A stretch of DNA of 64,000 bases from Aliivibrio fischeri (lineage in GTDB: Bacteria; Pseudomonadota; Gammaproteobacteria; Enterobacterales; Vibrionaceae). Positions within the stretch are counted from its first letter, which is position 1; every line of letters begins with the position of its first letter. Position numbers and translations under genes: made by a program. Of this stretch, positions 52,683 through 63,483 are shown in pieces. The stretch lies in assembly GCA_038993745.2 (NCBI GenBank), contig CP160630.1:1054001-1118000 (forward strand). The letters are read 5' to 3'. The notes below the pieces were generated by a model. That model was not told the origin of the DNA. It made no database searches and saw nothing but the letters and a program-made list of their open reading frames with translations.

Positions 52683-53399
52683 ATGAATCCTATTATTACA
52701 GTGAGTAGCGTATCAAAACACTATCCTGACTCGAATCAAGCTCAACAAGCCCTTGATAATATCAGCTTCACTTTATCTTCTGGTCAAGTATTAGGCCTAC
52801 TTGGACACAATGGTGCAGGAAAATCGACGCTTATCAATGCACTTTTAGGTGCACATCGTTTTTCCGGCAATATTACAATTAATGGCTTAGATCCGATTGA
52901 AAACCACGCAGAGCTAATGAAACATCTAGCATACATCTCAGATGTAAATGTGTTACCTGAGTGGATGACGATAAAACAAATTTTGAAATATACATCAGGA
53001 GTTCATCCTTATTTTGACATTAATAAAGCCCTGTCTTTAATTACAAAAACGAACATTAAATTGAGCAGTAAAATCGGTAGTTTATCCAAAGGAATGAAAG
53101 TCCAAATTCACTTAGCCCTTGTTATCGCTACCAATGTAAAGGTACTTATTCTGGATGAACCCACTCTAGGCTTAGATTTGTTATATCGAGATAACTTTTA
53201 TAACGACTTGATGGCGTGGTTTAATCAAGGAGAACGATGCTTAATTATTGCAAGTCATGAGGTTAATGAAATTGAAAAACTGCTTACTGATGTGCTCATT
53301 CTTAAGCAAGGGAAATGTGTAAAGCTAGATAATATGAATAATATCCCAAAAGGAACGCTCGCCGATCTATTTATCACTTTACAAAAGGAGGCAGTATAA
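52683..53399 (+). CDS. ABC transporter ATP-binding protein
   Basis: 238 residues from the ATG at 52683; AAGG lies just ahead, and the upstream in-frame ATG at 52620 gives an unlikely Asn/Gln-rich leader. Walker A is GHNGAGKST, the signature region is GSLSKGMKVQ, Walker B is VLILDEPTLGLD, and the switch His is in ASHE. It pairs with the permease gene overlapping its stop. This is the YtrB/CcmA-like exporter type; the substrate is unknown. The upstream gap 52447-52682 is AT-rich with no gene. Confidence 0.9.
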   Translation: MNPIITVSSVSKHYPDSNQAQQALDNISFTLSSGQVLGLLGHNGAGKSTLINALLGAHRFSGNITINGLDPIENHAELMKHLAYISDVNVLPEWMTIKQILKYTSGVHPYFDINKALSLITKTNIKLSSKIGSLSKGMKVQIHLALVIATNVKVLILDEPTLGLDLLYRDNFYNDLMAWFNQGERCLIIASHEVNEIEKLLTDVLILKQGKCVKLDNMNNIPKGTLADLFITLQKEAV

Positions 53400-54270
53400 T
53401 GCGCCCTTCTTTATATATGCTACAAAAAGAGTTAATCGAACATAAAACAGTAAGTCGTGTTCCACTGTTTATTCTATTATGTGGTGTGGTGCTTTTTTTA
53501 AGCTTAATGATGAACACCAACTTACAAGATAACTTGTTTATTTCAGTACAAACTCAAGGGGATTTTACGCCTTTTTCTACTGAATTTTCAAACGATGTGC
53601 AAATCATGCTAAGTTTTATGGCAGGTATATTATCTCTTGCTTTAAGCACAACATATTTATCTAAAACCTTGCGCAAAGAACGTAACGAAGGAAGCTCCGC
53701 TTTTTGGCGTAGTATGCCTGTAACTAGCCAACATACTCACGCAGTTAAACTTACTTTCGGACTTATTGTCATCCCACTAATTTTCTCTATTTTAGTGCTT
53801 ATTGCTAACTTATGTTTATGGTTTATTAGCTTATCCAGTGATTCTGTTCTCGTTTTGTTGCATGAGCACTCATCGCTACTTTACGTCATAACAGGGTGGT
53901 TTCAATTTTTAACTCGAATGCTATTAGTCAGTGTTGTTATGTTGCCAATAGCAGGTTAATACTGGCCGTATCTCAAGTGTCTAACTCACCATTAATTGTA
54001 TTATTCTTGGGTGGATATGCATTAAAGATATTATCTAATTGGGTACTAGGTTGGGATGGGATCTCTCAGTTTCTATCTCATATATACCAAATACCAACGA
54101 CCGTTTTATTATCACACAACCCATTAGTCAGTTTTGAACATGCTGGCATAGGTTTTTTAAGTCTATACGCTTTGCTTGGGGCTCTCGCTCTGTTTGTTAG
54201 TATTTCTTTATATCGAACAACAGAAATCTCGTGGCAATCATTAAACCCAAGTTGGTTGATTAAAAAATAA
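53399..54270 (+). pseudogene. ABC transporter permease, frameshifted
   Basis: It begins MRPSLYMLQKELIEHKTVSR and has about six transmembrane helices. The frame breaks at TT 53955-53956: one more T gives MLPIAGLILAVSQVSNSPL and a 290-residue protein that ends at 54270. This is the ABC-2 type permease partner of the ATPase overlapping its start by 1 bp. Confidence 0.87.
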
Positions 54271-54278
54271 AAACAAAA

Positions 54279-54306
54279 AAGGAGATCATATGATCTCCTT
54301 TTATTT
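54279..54306. terminator. Bidirectional terminator after the ABC transporter
   Basis: AAGGAGATCATATGATCTCCTT is a perfect 22-base palindrome with a T-rich tail on the plus strand and an A-run before it. It separates the convergent permease and CBS-domain genes. Confidence 0.88.
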
Positions 54307-54321
54307 ATTATTCTATGATTT

Positions 54322-55616
54322 CTAAACCAATTCAGACTGAACTTGAGTAACTCGAACTTTATTCGCTTTATTATTATCAATCGATAATACTTCAAAACTC
54401 CAGTCTTGATACTCTAAGGTATCTCCAACAGCAGGTACATTGCTTGTTAGCCACATAAACATACCTGTCAGTGTTTGATAATCCCCTTCTTTCTCTTCAG
54501 GTAAAGTCGCCAGATTTAAGGTATCTTTTAGCACTGTTGTCGGAATTGAACCATCTAAAACCCATTCCGTTTCTGATACTTGATCAGCCCATGCATCATT
54601 CGGGTTTCAGATTTAAACTCACCCGCTAACGCTTCTAACAAGTTCTTTTGCGTTACAATACCTTGAGCATCACCATATTCATCAACGACTAGAGCTATCT
54701 CTTCACCCGTCGTTTTTAGTAACTCCAACAATTCACTACCGTATTTTGTTTCTAAAATCGTTAAACAAGGTAATAAATTACGCATTAACCATTTGGTTCG
54801 GTGTTCTTGATGCGCTGCTTTTAGTAAAAATCGTGATGTTGTAAATCCAAGAACATTGTCCATTCCACCACGTGTTACAGGATAAATAGAATATTCTGAG
54901 CGCAATAATTTTGGTAAGTTCTCATCCCACGATTGCTCGGTGTCGAAATAAACCAATTCATTTCGTGGGATCATGAGTGATGCAACTCGTCTATCATCTA
55001 ATTGTAAGATATTGCGCACCATACTGTGTTCATGCTTTTCAATAACACCTTGCTCAGAGCCTTCTGAAAGCAAAGCGTGAATATCATCTTCAGTAATCGA
55101 TGCTTCATCGCTGTTTGAGCGACCTAATAAACGTAAAATCGCATCTGTTGAGATCGATAGTAAGAATACAAATGGTCGAGAAACAGAAGCTAACATGCTG
55201 ATCAATGGCGCTATAAGCGTTGCAATACGTTCTGCGTGAAATTGTGCTATACGTTTTGGAACAAGCTCACCAACAACAATTGAGACATAGGTGATGATCA
55301 CAACAGTCGACATAGTCGAAACGGTAGACGCTAATCCTGCTGGTACACCAAATGAAATAAGGAAATTTGAGATCGGGCCTGAAAATGCCGCCTCACCTAA
55401 GATACCATTTAAGATACCAATTCCGGTAATACCTATCTGTACGGTAGATAAGAACTGAGTAGGCTCTTCGCCTAATTTAATCGCTTTAGCAGCTGACTTA
55501 CTGCCTTCTGCTGCTAATTTCTGTAATCGACTCTTTTTTGCGGTCATGAGAGCAATCTCAGACATAGCAAACACACCATTAATCACAATTAGAAAAAGTA
55601 ATATGGCAATATCCAA
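54322..55616 (-). pseudogene. DUF21/CBS/CorC-type membrane protein, frameshifted
   Basis: 431 residues. The start is taken as TTG 55616, since GAGG lies six bases upstream and MDIAILLFLIVINGVFAMSE is the family's usual beginning; ATG 55649 lacks a good site. The DUF21 domain has four membrane helices (1-180), then CBS repeats (near 215-330), then a CorC/HlyC domain (from about 345, e.g. EGDYQTLTGMFMW). The frame breaks at GGG 54602-54604; one G more gives ETPNDAWADQVSETEW. The family takes part in Mg/Co efflux or membrane homeostasis. Confidence 0.9.
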
Positions 55617-55797
55617 TGTAAACCTCGAATTATTAAGTAATAAAAACAACGTACATACGTTATTATTTTCCTACTCTTATATGCCTGATTTACAATAAGG
55701 TCAATAACTATATTGACCTTATTTTAAGCACTTGTTAATGAATAAACATATAGTTACATTTCGTTATACTTATCCATCTTAAACACCTAATTTTTAA

Positions 55798-56358
55798 CTA
55801 ACTCTTTTTATTTTGATCAAGTCGTTTAATTAACTTGGCAGGCGTTCCACCATACAAACAATCAGATGGCACATCATGGTTCACCACTGAATTTGCTGCA
55901 ATAACAGAACGAGCTCCAATAGTAACGCCTTGATTAATCACTACACTACCACCGACCCACACATCATCTTCAATGACAATCGGTTTACAATAGGTTTCCC
56001 AACAACGACGGCTTTTATAATCTAAAGAATGTGAAGCCGTATAAAATTGAGCATTAGGACCAATTAATACATTATTACCAATCGTAATTTCTGCACCATC
56101 GAGCATGGTCACGTTCATATTAATAAACGTTTCGTTTCCTATAGAAATTGTCTTTCCAAATTCACAAAAGAACGGGGCTTGAATAAAACTCTGACCAAAG
56201 GCATTAAAGACATTTGGTAAAATAGATAACTTTTCTTTCGTTTCTGTACTTTGATTAAATTGTTGAAGGTACTTTTGTGTTTGATTACGAATAGCGTCTA
56301 TTTCAGGATCACCACCATCAAATACCAAACCACTTTTCATTTTTTCAAATTCGGTCAT
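55798..56358 (-). CDS. Maltose/galactoside O-acetyltransferase-like enzyme
   Basis: A 186-residue hexapeptide-repeat acetyltransferase of the Maa/LacA/NodL type. The N-terminal MTEFEKMKSGLVFDGGDPEI is the Mac domain; left-handed beta-helix repeats run from about 60 to 165 (IGNETFINMNVTMLDGAEITIG). The catalytic His is in TASHSLD, and IEDDVWVGGSVVINQGVTIG marks the acetyl-CoA site. It acetylates sugars such as maltose or glucose from acetyl-CoA. Single gene, intact. Confidence 0.92.
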   Translation of the reverse strand: MTEFEKMKSGLVFDGGDPEIDAIRNQTQKYLQQFNQSTETKEKLSILPNVFNAFGQSFIQAPFFCEFGKTISIGNETFINMNVTMLDGAEITIGNNVLIGPNAQFYTASHSLDYKSRRCWETYCKPIVIEDDVWVGGSVVINQGVTIGARSVIAANSVVNHDVPSDCLYGGTPAKLIKRLDQNKKS

Positions 56359-56372
56359 GCTAACTCCCTAAA

Positions 56373-56411
56373 AAGCAAAAATCGAATAGACCGTCAAAGT
56401 CTATTCGATTT
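56373..56411 (-). terminator. Terminator downstream of the MATE gene
   Basis: AATCGAATAGAC and GTCTATTCGATT form a perfect 12-bp stem. Read on the minus strand it is followed by TTTTTGCTTTTT, so it ends the leftward MATE transcript before the acetyltransferase gene. Confidence 0.85.
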
Positions 56412-56465
56412 CTATAAAATAAAAAGAGTAAATATTGGAATAAAAAATTTCCTATTTTAAATACT

Positions 56466-57834
56466 CTAATGACTCATGACCGATGTAGAAGTCAATGGTA
56501 ATGGCTTGATAATCTTCTGGGTTTTCAAATGATTCCATACCATTGGTGCAATACAGATAATCAATGCAATGTTTGATACTGGCATCGCTAACCAAACCCC
56601 ATCAATTCCAAACCATTTAGGTAAGATAAGCAAAAATGGCAATTGAATAACGATATTACTAATTGATATCACCATGGCTTTTTTGCCTTCATTTACGGAC
56701 AAAAAGTAGATAGTAATCAATACAATCATGCCATCCAAAAACATCGCAAATAAGTGATAACGAATACCAACAATCGTTTCAGCAATCAGATCTTTATCAC
56801 CATTAGTAAACAAAGCCGTCGTTAGCTCTGGTGAAATATTTAAAATAGTCACCCAACCAATGCCAGTAATGATTACCCACTTCAATGCAATCTTGAAGAT
56901 TTGATAAACTTTTTATTTTCTCTCGCACCAAAATAATAACTTATTGGTGGCTGTGCACCCTCAGCAATACCTTGCGCAAGAAGGTAATAAAGCATAAATA
57001 AGTAACCAACAATGGCATAAGCCCCCACAGTCGTTGCTGAGCCGTAATGCATCATTAACGCATTATGCATAGCAACAACAAAGCTGCCATACAAGTACAT
57101 AACTAATGCCGACGCACCTAAAGAGAGAGATTGCTTTGCCTTATTCCAAGAAAATAGCACTTCTTGTAATGTGATCTGAATACTTGAACGCTGAGTAAAG
57201 AAATAACCAATACCCAAAACGGTCACACAAGCTTGAGCCATTAACGTTGCTAATGCCGCTCCAGAAAGCCCTAACCCCATCACACCAATAAATACGTAAT
57301 CTAAAACAATATTAATTAATGCTCCAATAACGAGTAGAAATGTCGCAACATTTGGTGACTCATCATTACGCACAAGCATAGGTAGAGCCGTTGCACATGC
57401 AGTAAAAAACCACCAAACATAAGTACATTGATGTAATCCATTGCATAAGCAAAGTTTTGACCTTCCGCACCTTGTGCGAGCAATATGTCTTTTGCGAGTA
57501 ACACAATACAGGAGATCGCAATCATGCTTAAAATCGCAAGTAACCAAAAACCTGTCGTTAACGCCACTTTTGTTTTTTCTAATTTATTTTCGCCACGGTA
57601 AATAGACATAACACTGCCTGTTCCCATGCCAACCATGACACCAATAGCACCTAATATACAAATCGCAGGCCAAGCCATATTAATCCCAGCAAGACCTTCA
57701 AAACCAATGTAATGACCAACAAAGATCCCATCAATAATTTGATACAGTCCACTCACCACCATTGCAGCAATAGAAGGAATAGCATAACGCCAAAAAGTAC
57801 GTGTGATGGATGAATCTGCATGAAATGTTGTCAT
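56466..57834 (-). pseudogene. MATE-family multidrug/Na+ antiporter, two frameshifts
   Basis: The start is ATG 57834 after GAGG, giving MTTFHADSSITRTFWRYAIPSIAAMVVSGLYQIIDGIFVGHYIG, a typical MATE beginning. The frame breaks at A6 57405-57410 (repair gives GGFFTACATALPMLVRN) and at T5 56910-56914 (repair gives RENKKVYQIFKIALKW). The whole is 456 residues with about 12 transmembrane helices, normal for the family. It would export drugs or metabolites in exchange for Na+ or H+. As given it is inactive. Confidence 0.9.
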
Positions 57835-58038
57835 TTTAACCTCGGTAACAACAAAGAATGGCGTGATTCTATGATACAATTTAAGATTGAAAAAGTTAGT
57901 ATCCATCTCCTTATCGGATGGATGAGTATAAATTATAGACTATTCTTATTTTCCTCTTATTGACACATAAAAACTGTGTTATAAGCTTATGAAATGGATA
58001 AAAATATTTCTGTAAATACAGACACAAAGGGTAAATTT

Positions 58039-58481
58039 ATGATTTCTAAATGGGCAAAAAGATTCTTCCAAATGGCAGAATTAGTCGGTTCTTGGAGTAA
58101 AGACCCGTCGACTCAAGTTGGTGCAGTAATCACCAAGCATAACCGTATTGTTTCTGTTGGATTTAATGGCTACCCACATGGTGTATCAGACAGTGCAGAT
58201 ACAGATGAACGTGAAATTAAATATTTAAAAACACTTCATGCTGAAGAAAATGCCATTTTATTTGCCAAGCGTGATTTAGAAGGTTGCGATATTTGGGTTA
58301 CTCACTTCCCTTGTCCAAACTGCGCAGCAAAAATCATCCAAACAGGAATATCAAAAGTATATTGCCTGAACAAACTGAAGACTTCTTATCTCGTTGGGGT
58401 GAAAAAATTCAAGTTAGCCAAGATATGTTCTCTCAGGCGGGAGTTGAAGTCACTTGGTTACCTTTAGACACGTTAAAATAA
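58039..58481 (+). pseudogene. Deoxycytidylate (dCMP) deaminase, frameshifted
   Basis: 147 residues from ATG 58039 (MISKWAKRFFQMAELVGSWSKDPSTQVGAVI); an ATG at 57994 would add 15 residues. The zinc site is intact: LHAEENAIL (His and proton-shuttling Glu) and FPCPNCAAK (two Cys). The frame breaks at CC 58365-58366; one C more gives KVYCPEQTEDFLSRWGEK and the stop at 58481. It converts dCMP to dUMP for thymidylate synthesis. It is divergent from the MATE gene and convergent with the lux operon. Confidence 0.88.
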
Positions 58482-58482
58482 T

Positions 58483-58513
58483 AAAAAAGCCGGATTAATA
58501 ATCCGGCTTTTTT
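58483..58513. terminator. Bidirectional terminator of the lux operon and dCMP deaminase gene
   Basis: AAAAAAGCCGGAT and ATCCGGCTTTTTT form a perfect 13-bp stem around TAATA. A and T runs on the flanks make it symmetrical; it ends luxG leftward and the deaminase rightward. Confidence 0.92.
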
Positions 58514-58522
58514 ATATTCTCT

Positions 58523-59234
58523 TTATATGTATGCAAAAGCATCGGCAAAACATCTGTTCTGACTTCGCTTTTTTCTCTTCAATTAATTTTTCTTTTGCAG
58601 TTTTAGCCATCATGAAAGGCCCACAAACATAAATATCAAAATGGGTGAGATCAGTAAAATCTTCCATAACAGCATCAAGAACAGTGCCTTTTTTCCCTAT
58701 CCATTCTTCATTTTTATCTTCAATAACAGGAATATAATGAAAGTTTTTATTATTTAATGATAAATTTAGTAACTCTTCATCTTCATACAAAAAGGAACTG
58801 TCTTTTACTCCCCAGTAAAGATATATATCCTGAGTGAACCCTTTACTTAAGCAATTTTTTAAAATACTACTTATGTAAGATAATCCTGTTCCTCCAGCAA
58901 TCAATAGTAACGTTTTTTCGCTTTCTTCACGCCACCAAGCATCCCCATATGGTACATCTATCTTTATTACAGATTCTTCAACTAAAGCGTTAAGAAAATA
59001 CTCAATAGCATCTAATGATTTCTCTCTATCAGAGCCACCGACATGTAACTCAATCTCATCTTTTTTGGTTGGGCAACTCGCAATTGAGAATGGTCGTTTT
59101 TCATTATCGAAATCAACAACAACATATTGCCCGGCTTTAAAATCAATCGAGTTATTTGGTGTAATAAACACTTTATATATATTGTTTTTGATCGATACTA
59201 ATATTACCTTCTTAACTTTCCCCTCAATACTCAT
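58523..59234 (-). pseudogene. luxG: LuxG, flavin reductase of the lux operon, with a 3' frameshift
   Basis: LuxG supplies FMNH2 to luciferase. The FNR-like fold is clear: KPFSIA-type flavin site (RPFSIASCPTKK), LLIAGGTGLSYISSILKNC (NAD(P)H binding) and IYVCGPFMMAKTAKEKL. The reading frame goes wrong only in the last codons: the AAAA at 58547-58550 seems one base too long. With three A the protein ends MFADAFAYI at 58523, 236 residues, as in A. fischeri; as given it ends in an unrelated FCRCFCIHIKRI. Last gene of luxCDABEG; GGGGAG precedes the ATG. Confidence 0.95.
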
Positions 59235-59243
59235 AAATCTCCC

Positions 59244-60372
59244 CTAAATAGTATTTTGAATCAAACTTGCCATGGAAAGAGCACATCCTTTTTGCGCACG
59301 TGTATTTAAGCGTCGAATAATTTCAACTGTTACCCCTGGATAAGGATCTGGTTCTCTTATTTCTCTAACAATACCGATATCATCAGTAACAATAAAAGCG
59401 GGTAAGCAGTCGAGGAAGCGTCCATATAACTTAACAATCCGATCTCCCCTCAGCTACAGGTTTCAAGGTCTCAGGATCAAGGGCTCGAGCATACACCCAC
59501 GGTGGAACATGTTTTCTTTGAAATTCATCTTCAAAAAAGCAAGTATTAAGTTCTACCTGATTAAATGTATCCCTGATCTGACTAATATTATCTAATTGGA
59601 AAGTATTCATTATTAACTGATTAAAATCTTCTCTATTTAAAGATTTATTTTCATTAGATTTCCACCCGCCACCAGTAATAACATACACTCTATTTCCTCC
59701 TTTAAAATCAATATTATTGTCCTTCATATATTGACACAAAAGATAAACAAAAAATGGGGGGCCAATTAAGCAAATATCTTTATTACTATTATTAATCCTA
59801 AATAAATGATTTACTGTTTTTTCGAAATCAATCTTATCGTTGTTAACAGTAAATACTGTAGGATAAAGTAGCTCAACTAAGCTCATTACATATTTAAACC
59901 AAACATTACTTGCACTAAATCGATCTGGACCTAGATTCACCAACTCCATCTGATGTTCAAACCAATTTCCAACATACTTCATTCCAAAGTTAACAGAACC
60001 GAGCAACCGCTCAATAGTAAGACGATCGCGTGCAATACAGCTTTTAATCCCCTTTGTCCCACTACTTGTATACCAATTTTCAATATCATCCACACTTACA
60101 GTATGTAACTTCATATATTTAAATATTGATGTTGGAAAAACAGGTATTTCATCAATTGAATGTAAATTCTCGTTTATATGCAGACTTACACAATAATTCC
60201 GATACTTTTCATTCCTATTATAATGAAAATGAAAAGCCTCTCTAATTAACTTATTTTGTATTTCTTTTTGTTCGTCAAACGACCACTCCTGTGGTGAACT
60301 CATAAATATAAGATCATCTATTTCAGAACTAGCAATAATTTGATTTTTTTTATATTCAATATGATTAGTCAT
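59244..60372 (-). pseudogene. luxE: LuxE, acyl-protein synthetase, two frameshifts near the 3' end
   Basis: LuxE activates the fatty acid with ATP and passes the acyl group to LuxC for aldehyde synthesis. The start at 60372 ([20 protein letters not shown]) is chosen by match to A. fischeri LuxE, with AGGA upstream. Conserved [10 protein letters not shown] and [10 protein letters not shown] are intact. The frame breaks at CCCC 59446-59449 (one base short; repair gives [19 protein letters not shown]) and at GGG 59400-59402 (repair gives [13 protein letters not shown]). Repaired length is 376 residues, full for the family. As given, about 55 C-terminal residues are lost. Confidence 0.95.
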
Positions 60373-60449
60373 ATCTATCCTAATAATACATAACGTCAAC
60401 AACACTCGATAAATAATAGAAATCTAACTTAAAAAATGCCCTCAATCTA

Positions 60450-61430
60450 TTAAGGTAGATTCTTTTCAATTTTCTGATTCAACATATCAATAATATCTTT
60501 TACATCATTAATATCATTCATTGATTCAAAGGATAATAAAATATTTTTACATCCTGTTTTTTCCACTGCTAATTTTGTCGATTCATAATAGTCATCATGA
60601 GTTCCAACAGCATTCTCTTCTATAATACAGTTAATTTTTTCATCGCTGCTCATTTGAGGATAGGTTTCAGTAATATAGTCTTTTAAATACTCTCTCACTT
60701 CTTCTTGAGCCGTATCTTTATCAGAATTTAAGTTCACAATCACAGTTAATTGATGATCAACATCTGAAATATCTACACCATATTGTTTAGCTGTTTTATT
60801 ATAAAGTGCTGCGTAGCGTTCTTTCACTTCTAGGTTATCATCCCACTTAAAGATTAGAGACAGTGCTTTTTTCGCAGCCCATGTAACCACTTCTTTTGAT
60901 GTAGCTAATACATATTGCTTAGGCCCATTTTCACTATAACAATGTGGATTAACTGAAATTTTTGGAAAATCATAAAAGTCATTCTGTGGATGACAAAACC
61001 CTGTAGTTAACGCTTCGTTAATGATGTCATAGCATGCTTCAAATTGCTGTTGACGAGATGGAATATGACGCTTAAAAAACTCCATTTCAAAATCACTTTC
61101 ACAATCACTAAAACCAAAAATAAAACGCCCTTCTGTCATCTGATCTAGTAAGCTCACTTCTTCAGCGACTCGTACGGGATGGTGAGTGGTAATCACTTGA
61201 TTTAATGAGCCAATGTGCAATTTATCTGTTAATCCCAATAAAAAACCAGCAGCAGTAATAGGAGATCCAACAATGCCATTTTTTGAAAAGTGATGTTCAT
61301 TAACAAAAGCGGTATTAAAATGGTATTTAGTTGAATCTATTAATGTGACGGTATTTATCATGTTATCGAGTGTTTCTTCAGATGTAGTTCCATCTTTCTG
61401 AAAGTTTAGAAAAAATAATCCAAATTTCAT
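60450..61430 (-). CDS. luxB: LuxB, luciferase beta subunit
   Basis: A 326-residue TIM-barrel protein of the bacterial luciferase family, full length. It starts [19 protein letters not shown]. It forms the heterodimer with LuxA and stabilises the active site but lacks the catalytic loop. AAGGAACAG precedes the ATG. It is the only luciferase subunit gene here without a lesion. It is spaced 28 bp from luxA and 77 bp from luxE. Confidence 0.97.
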   Translation of the reverse strand: MKFGLFFLNFQKDGTTSEETLDNMINTVTLIDSTKYHFNTAFVNEHHFSKNGIVGSPITAAGFLLGLTDKLHIGSLNQVITTHHPVRVAEEVSLLDQMTEGRFIFGFSDCESDFEMEFFKRHIPSRQQQFEACYDIINEALTTGFCHPQNDFYDFPKISVNPHCYSENGPKQYVLATSKEVVTWAAKKALSLIFKWDDNLEVKERYAALYNKTAKQYGVDISDVDHQLTVIVNLNSDKDTAQEEVREYLKDYITETYPQMSSDEKINCIIEENAVGTHDDYYESTKLAVEKTGCKNILLSFESMNDINDVKDIIDMLNQKIEKNLP

Positions 61431-61458
61431 AATCTGTTCCTTATTCTCTTTAATATCT

Positions 61459-62522
61459 CTATTGAGGGTCTTTTAAGAAAGGGGCTACCTGTGTCATAAA
61501 TAGCTTCATTGACGCAATTATTTCTTCTTCAGTTCCATTAGCTTCGAATCCACATGTAATATTTGTAATACCTGTATCATCAATATCGCGTTGGATTATT
61601 TCAATGCACTGTTCAGGTGTACCTACTGGATTTATGCTATTGCTATAATCAACGCGTCGATTGGTGTTTGTATGCCCTTGTAAAACAAAATCCCGCCATT
61701 GGCCTTTATGATAATCATATCACGAGTTTGATTACTATCGTTAAAAATATTGGTCGCATTTACATACGAGTCATACCAATTTTTTAAAAATTCACGACAT
61801 ACTTCTTGTGCTTTATCGCCATCATCATCAACAGAACAAATATAGGCCATACAATGATCTATTTTACTTATGTCATGACCATGCTCTGTTGCTATCTCAT
61901 TATATAACTCCATCTGTGCCTTTTTTTCGCTGGTGTCAATAATCCAGCTAAGTACCATAGGAAGTCCTTGTCGGGCTAACCATTCTGTTGTACTTGCAGA
62001 CTCTGCGGTCATACACGTTGGAACCTTTTTAGAATATACTTTAGGGTATACGTCAACTTTAGGGAACTGGATATGCTCACTATCAGAGCTCATGCAACCT
62101 GTTTGTGCACTTTCCATTATCATTTGATGAAAATTTTGAGTAATAGCGCGGGATTGCTCCATATCAACGCCAAATACCCGAAAATCTTTATGATAGAGTC
62201 CTCGAACACCGCCAAAATTAAAGCGTCCTTTAGACATTTGATCTAACAATAAAATGTCTTCTAACTGACGAACTGGATGCTCAGTTGGAATAACCACTCC
62301 CATGGTACCTACATTTATTTTTTTAGTTCTACCTAGTACGTTAGCTGCTGCGGTAAATAAACTCCCAGTCAATCCAAACTCTGTAAAATGATGCTCCAAA
62401 ATCCAATATGTATCAAACCCGACTTCTTCAGAAGCAACGCTCAACCGAACAAAGCGCTCCATGACTTCCCTATGACTTTCACTCGGAGGTTGATACGAAA
62501 AACAAATATTTCCAAATTTCAT
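61459..62522 (-). pseudogene. luxA: LuxA, luciferase alpha subunit, one frameshift
   Basis: LuxA holds the active site that oxidises FMNH2 and long-chain aldehyde to produce blue-green light. [21 protein letters not shown] and the catalytic His pair in [12 protein letters not shown] are intact, as is the reactive Cys region. At 61720-61723 one base is missing after NQTR; adding one C on the plus strand gives [20 protein letters not shown], as in A. fischeri, and the frame runs to 61459 for 354 residues. As given, the product stops after 296 residues and lacks the C-terminal part of the barrel. Confidence 0.96.
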
Positions 62523-62544
62523 GGTTTTTATTCCTTCTTAATAA

Positions 62545-63468
62545 TTAGGCCATTTCCAATAATTCATTCTCTATTTTATTTCTTAATCTTCGCTCTTTAA
62601 CTGTTGTACTTGTCAAGTTTTCAAACCCTGGTTCAACTATTTCAATATCTAAATCTAATAAACCCTCATCTAAAGCTACTGCGGCTCTGGTTACTGATTC
62701 ATAAAAATTCCTCAAGACCACAAGATTCTCACCGAGATCGTGAGAACTTCCAATCAACGAATAAAGCTTACATCGAGTAGAATTAATACTATCAATCACC
62801 CTCTCCACTTCACTTTGCTTAACCCAACTATCATCATTCGCCGTAAATGCAATAAACGGAATATTGAGTCCTCGTACCGCCATAAATGTCGAATCTAATG
62901 TGTCCCACTTGTTTTTAAGACAGTCCGACACAAAAACCTTAGAACCTAAATTATGACCTTCAAAGTCAAGATCATCTGGCAATTCTTCGATAGGTAATGG
63001 TAAATAGTCATACTTCAAAGCCTTCTCTAAAGTATCCCGTAAATTTACAACGCCAACCGCAGTAATGAGAAACGATGCATCAATATCATTTATTACTTCA
63101 TAAGCGATCCGCGCCGATAAACTTGCTGCGATAATTCCTAGGTTTTGAATCCCTTTAGCTCTTAACCAACCAACAACAATGAGCAAACTATGTTTACCTA
63201 TTGACATCGAAAATTCATCTATTTGGCCACTACTTAAACCAACATGATGTAAGGAGTCATAGCGAATAACACGGAAACCATTGCTAGACAAATACTCAGC
63301 AAGACCAGCAAAATGATCCATCCTACGAGCAAAACCTGCAGCAATGACAACGGTACTATTTTTTTTATGAGTATCACTCTTAGGAGGAGTCTCCCAAACC
63401 CGAATCGACTGACCATTTTCAAGCTCAATAATATGATCAATGGTGAAAAAGGTACTTTCATCTTTCAT
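62545..63468 (-). CDS. luxD: LuxD, acyl-transferase (fatty acid supply)
   Basis: A 307-residue alpha/beta hydrolase, full length. It diverts myristoyl groups from acyl-ACP for aldehyde production. The nucleophile Ser is in IIAASLSARIA (near residue 114), with Asp in FTANDDSWV and His in GSSHDLGEN completing the triad. AAAAGGAAAC precedes the ATG. It is second in the operon, 15 bp after luxC. Confidence 0.97.
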   Translation of the reverse strand: MKDESTFFTIDHIIELENGQSIRVWETPPKSDTHKKNSTVVIAAGFARRMDHFAGLAEYLSSNGFRVIRYDSLHHVGLSSGQIDEFSMSIGKHSLLIVVGWLRAKGIQNLGIIAASLSARIAYEVINDIDASFLITAVGVVNLRDTLEKALKYDYLPLPIEELPDDLDFEGHNLGSKVFVSDCLKNKWDTLDSTFMAVRGLNIPFIAFTANDDSWVKQSEVERVIDSINSTRCKLYSLIGSSHDLGENLVVLRNFYESVTRAAVALDEGLLDLDIEIVEPGFENLTSTTVKERRLRNKIENELLEMA

Positions 63469-63483
63469 ACAGTTTCCTTTTAA

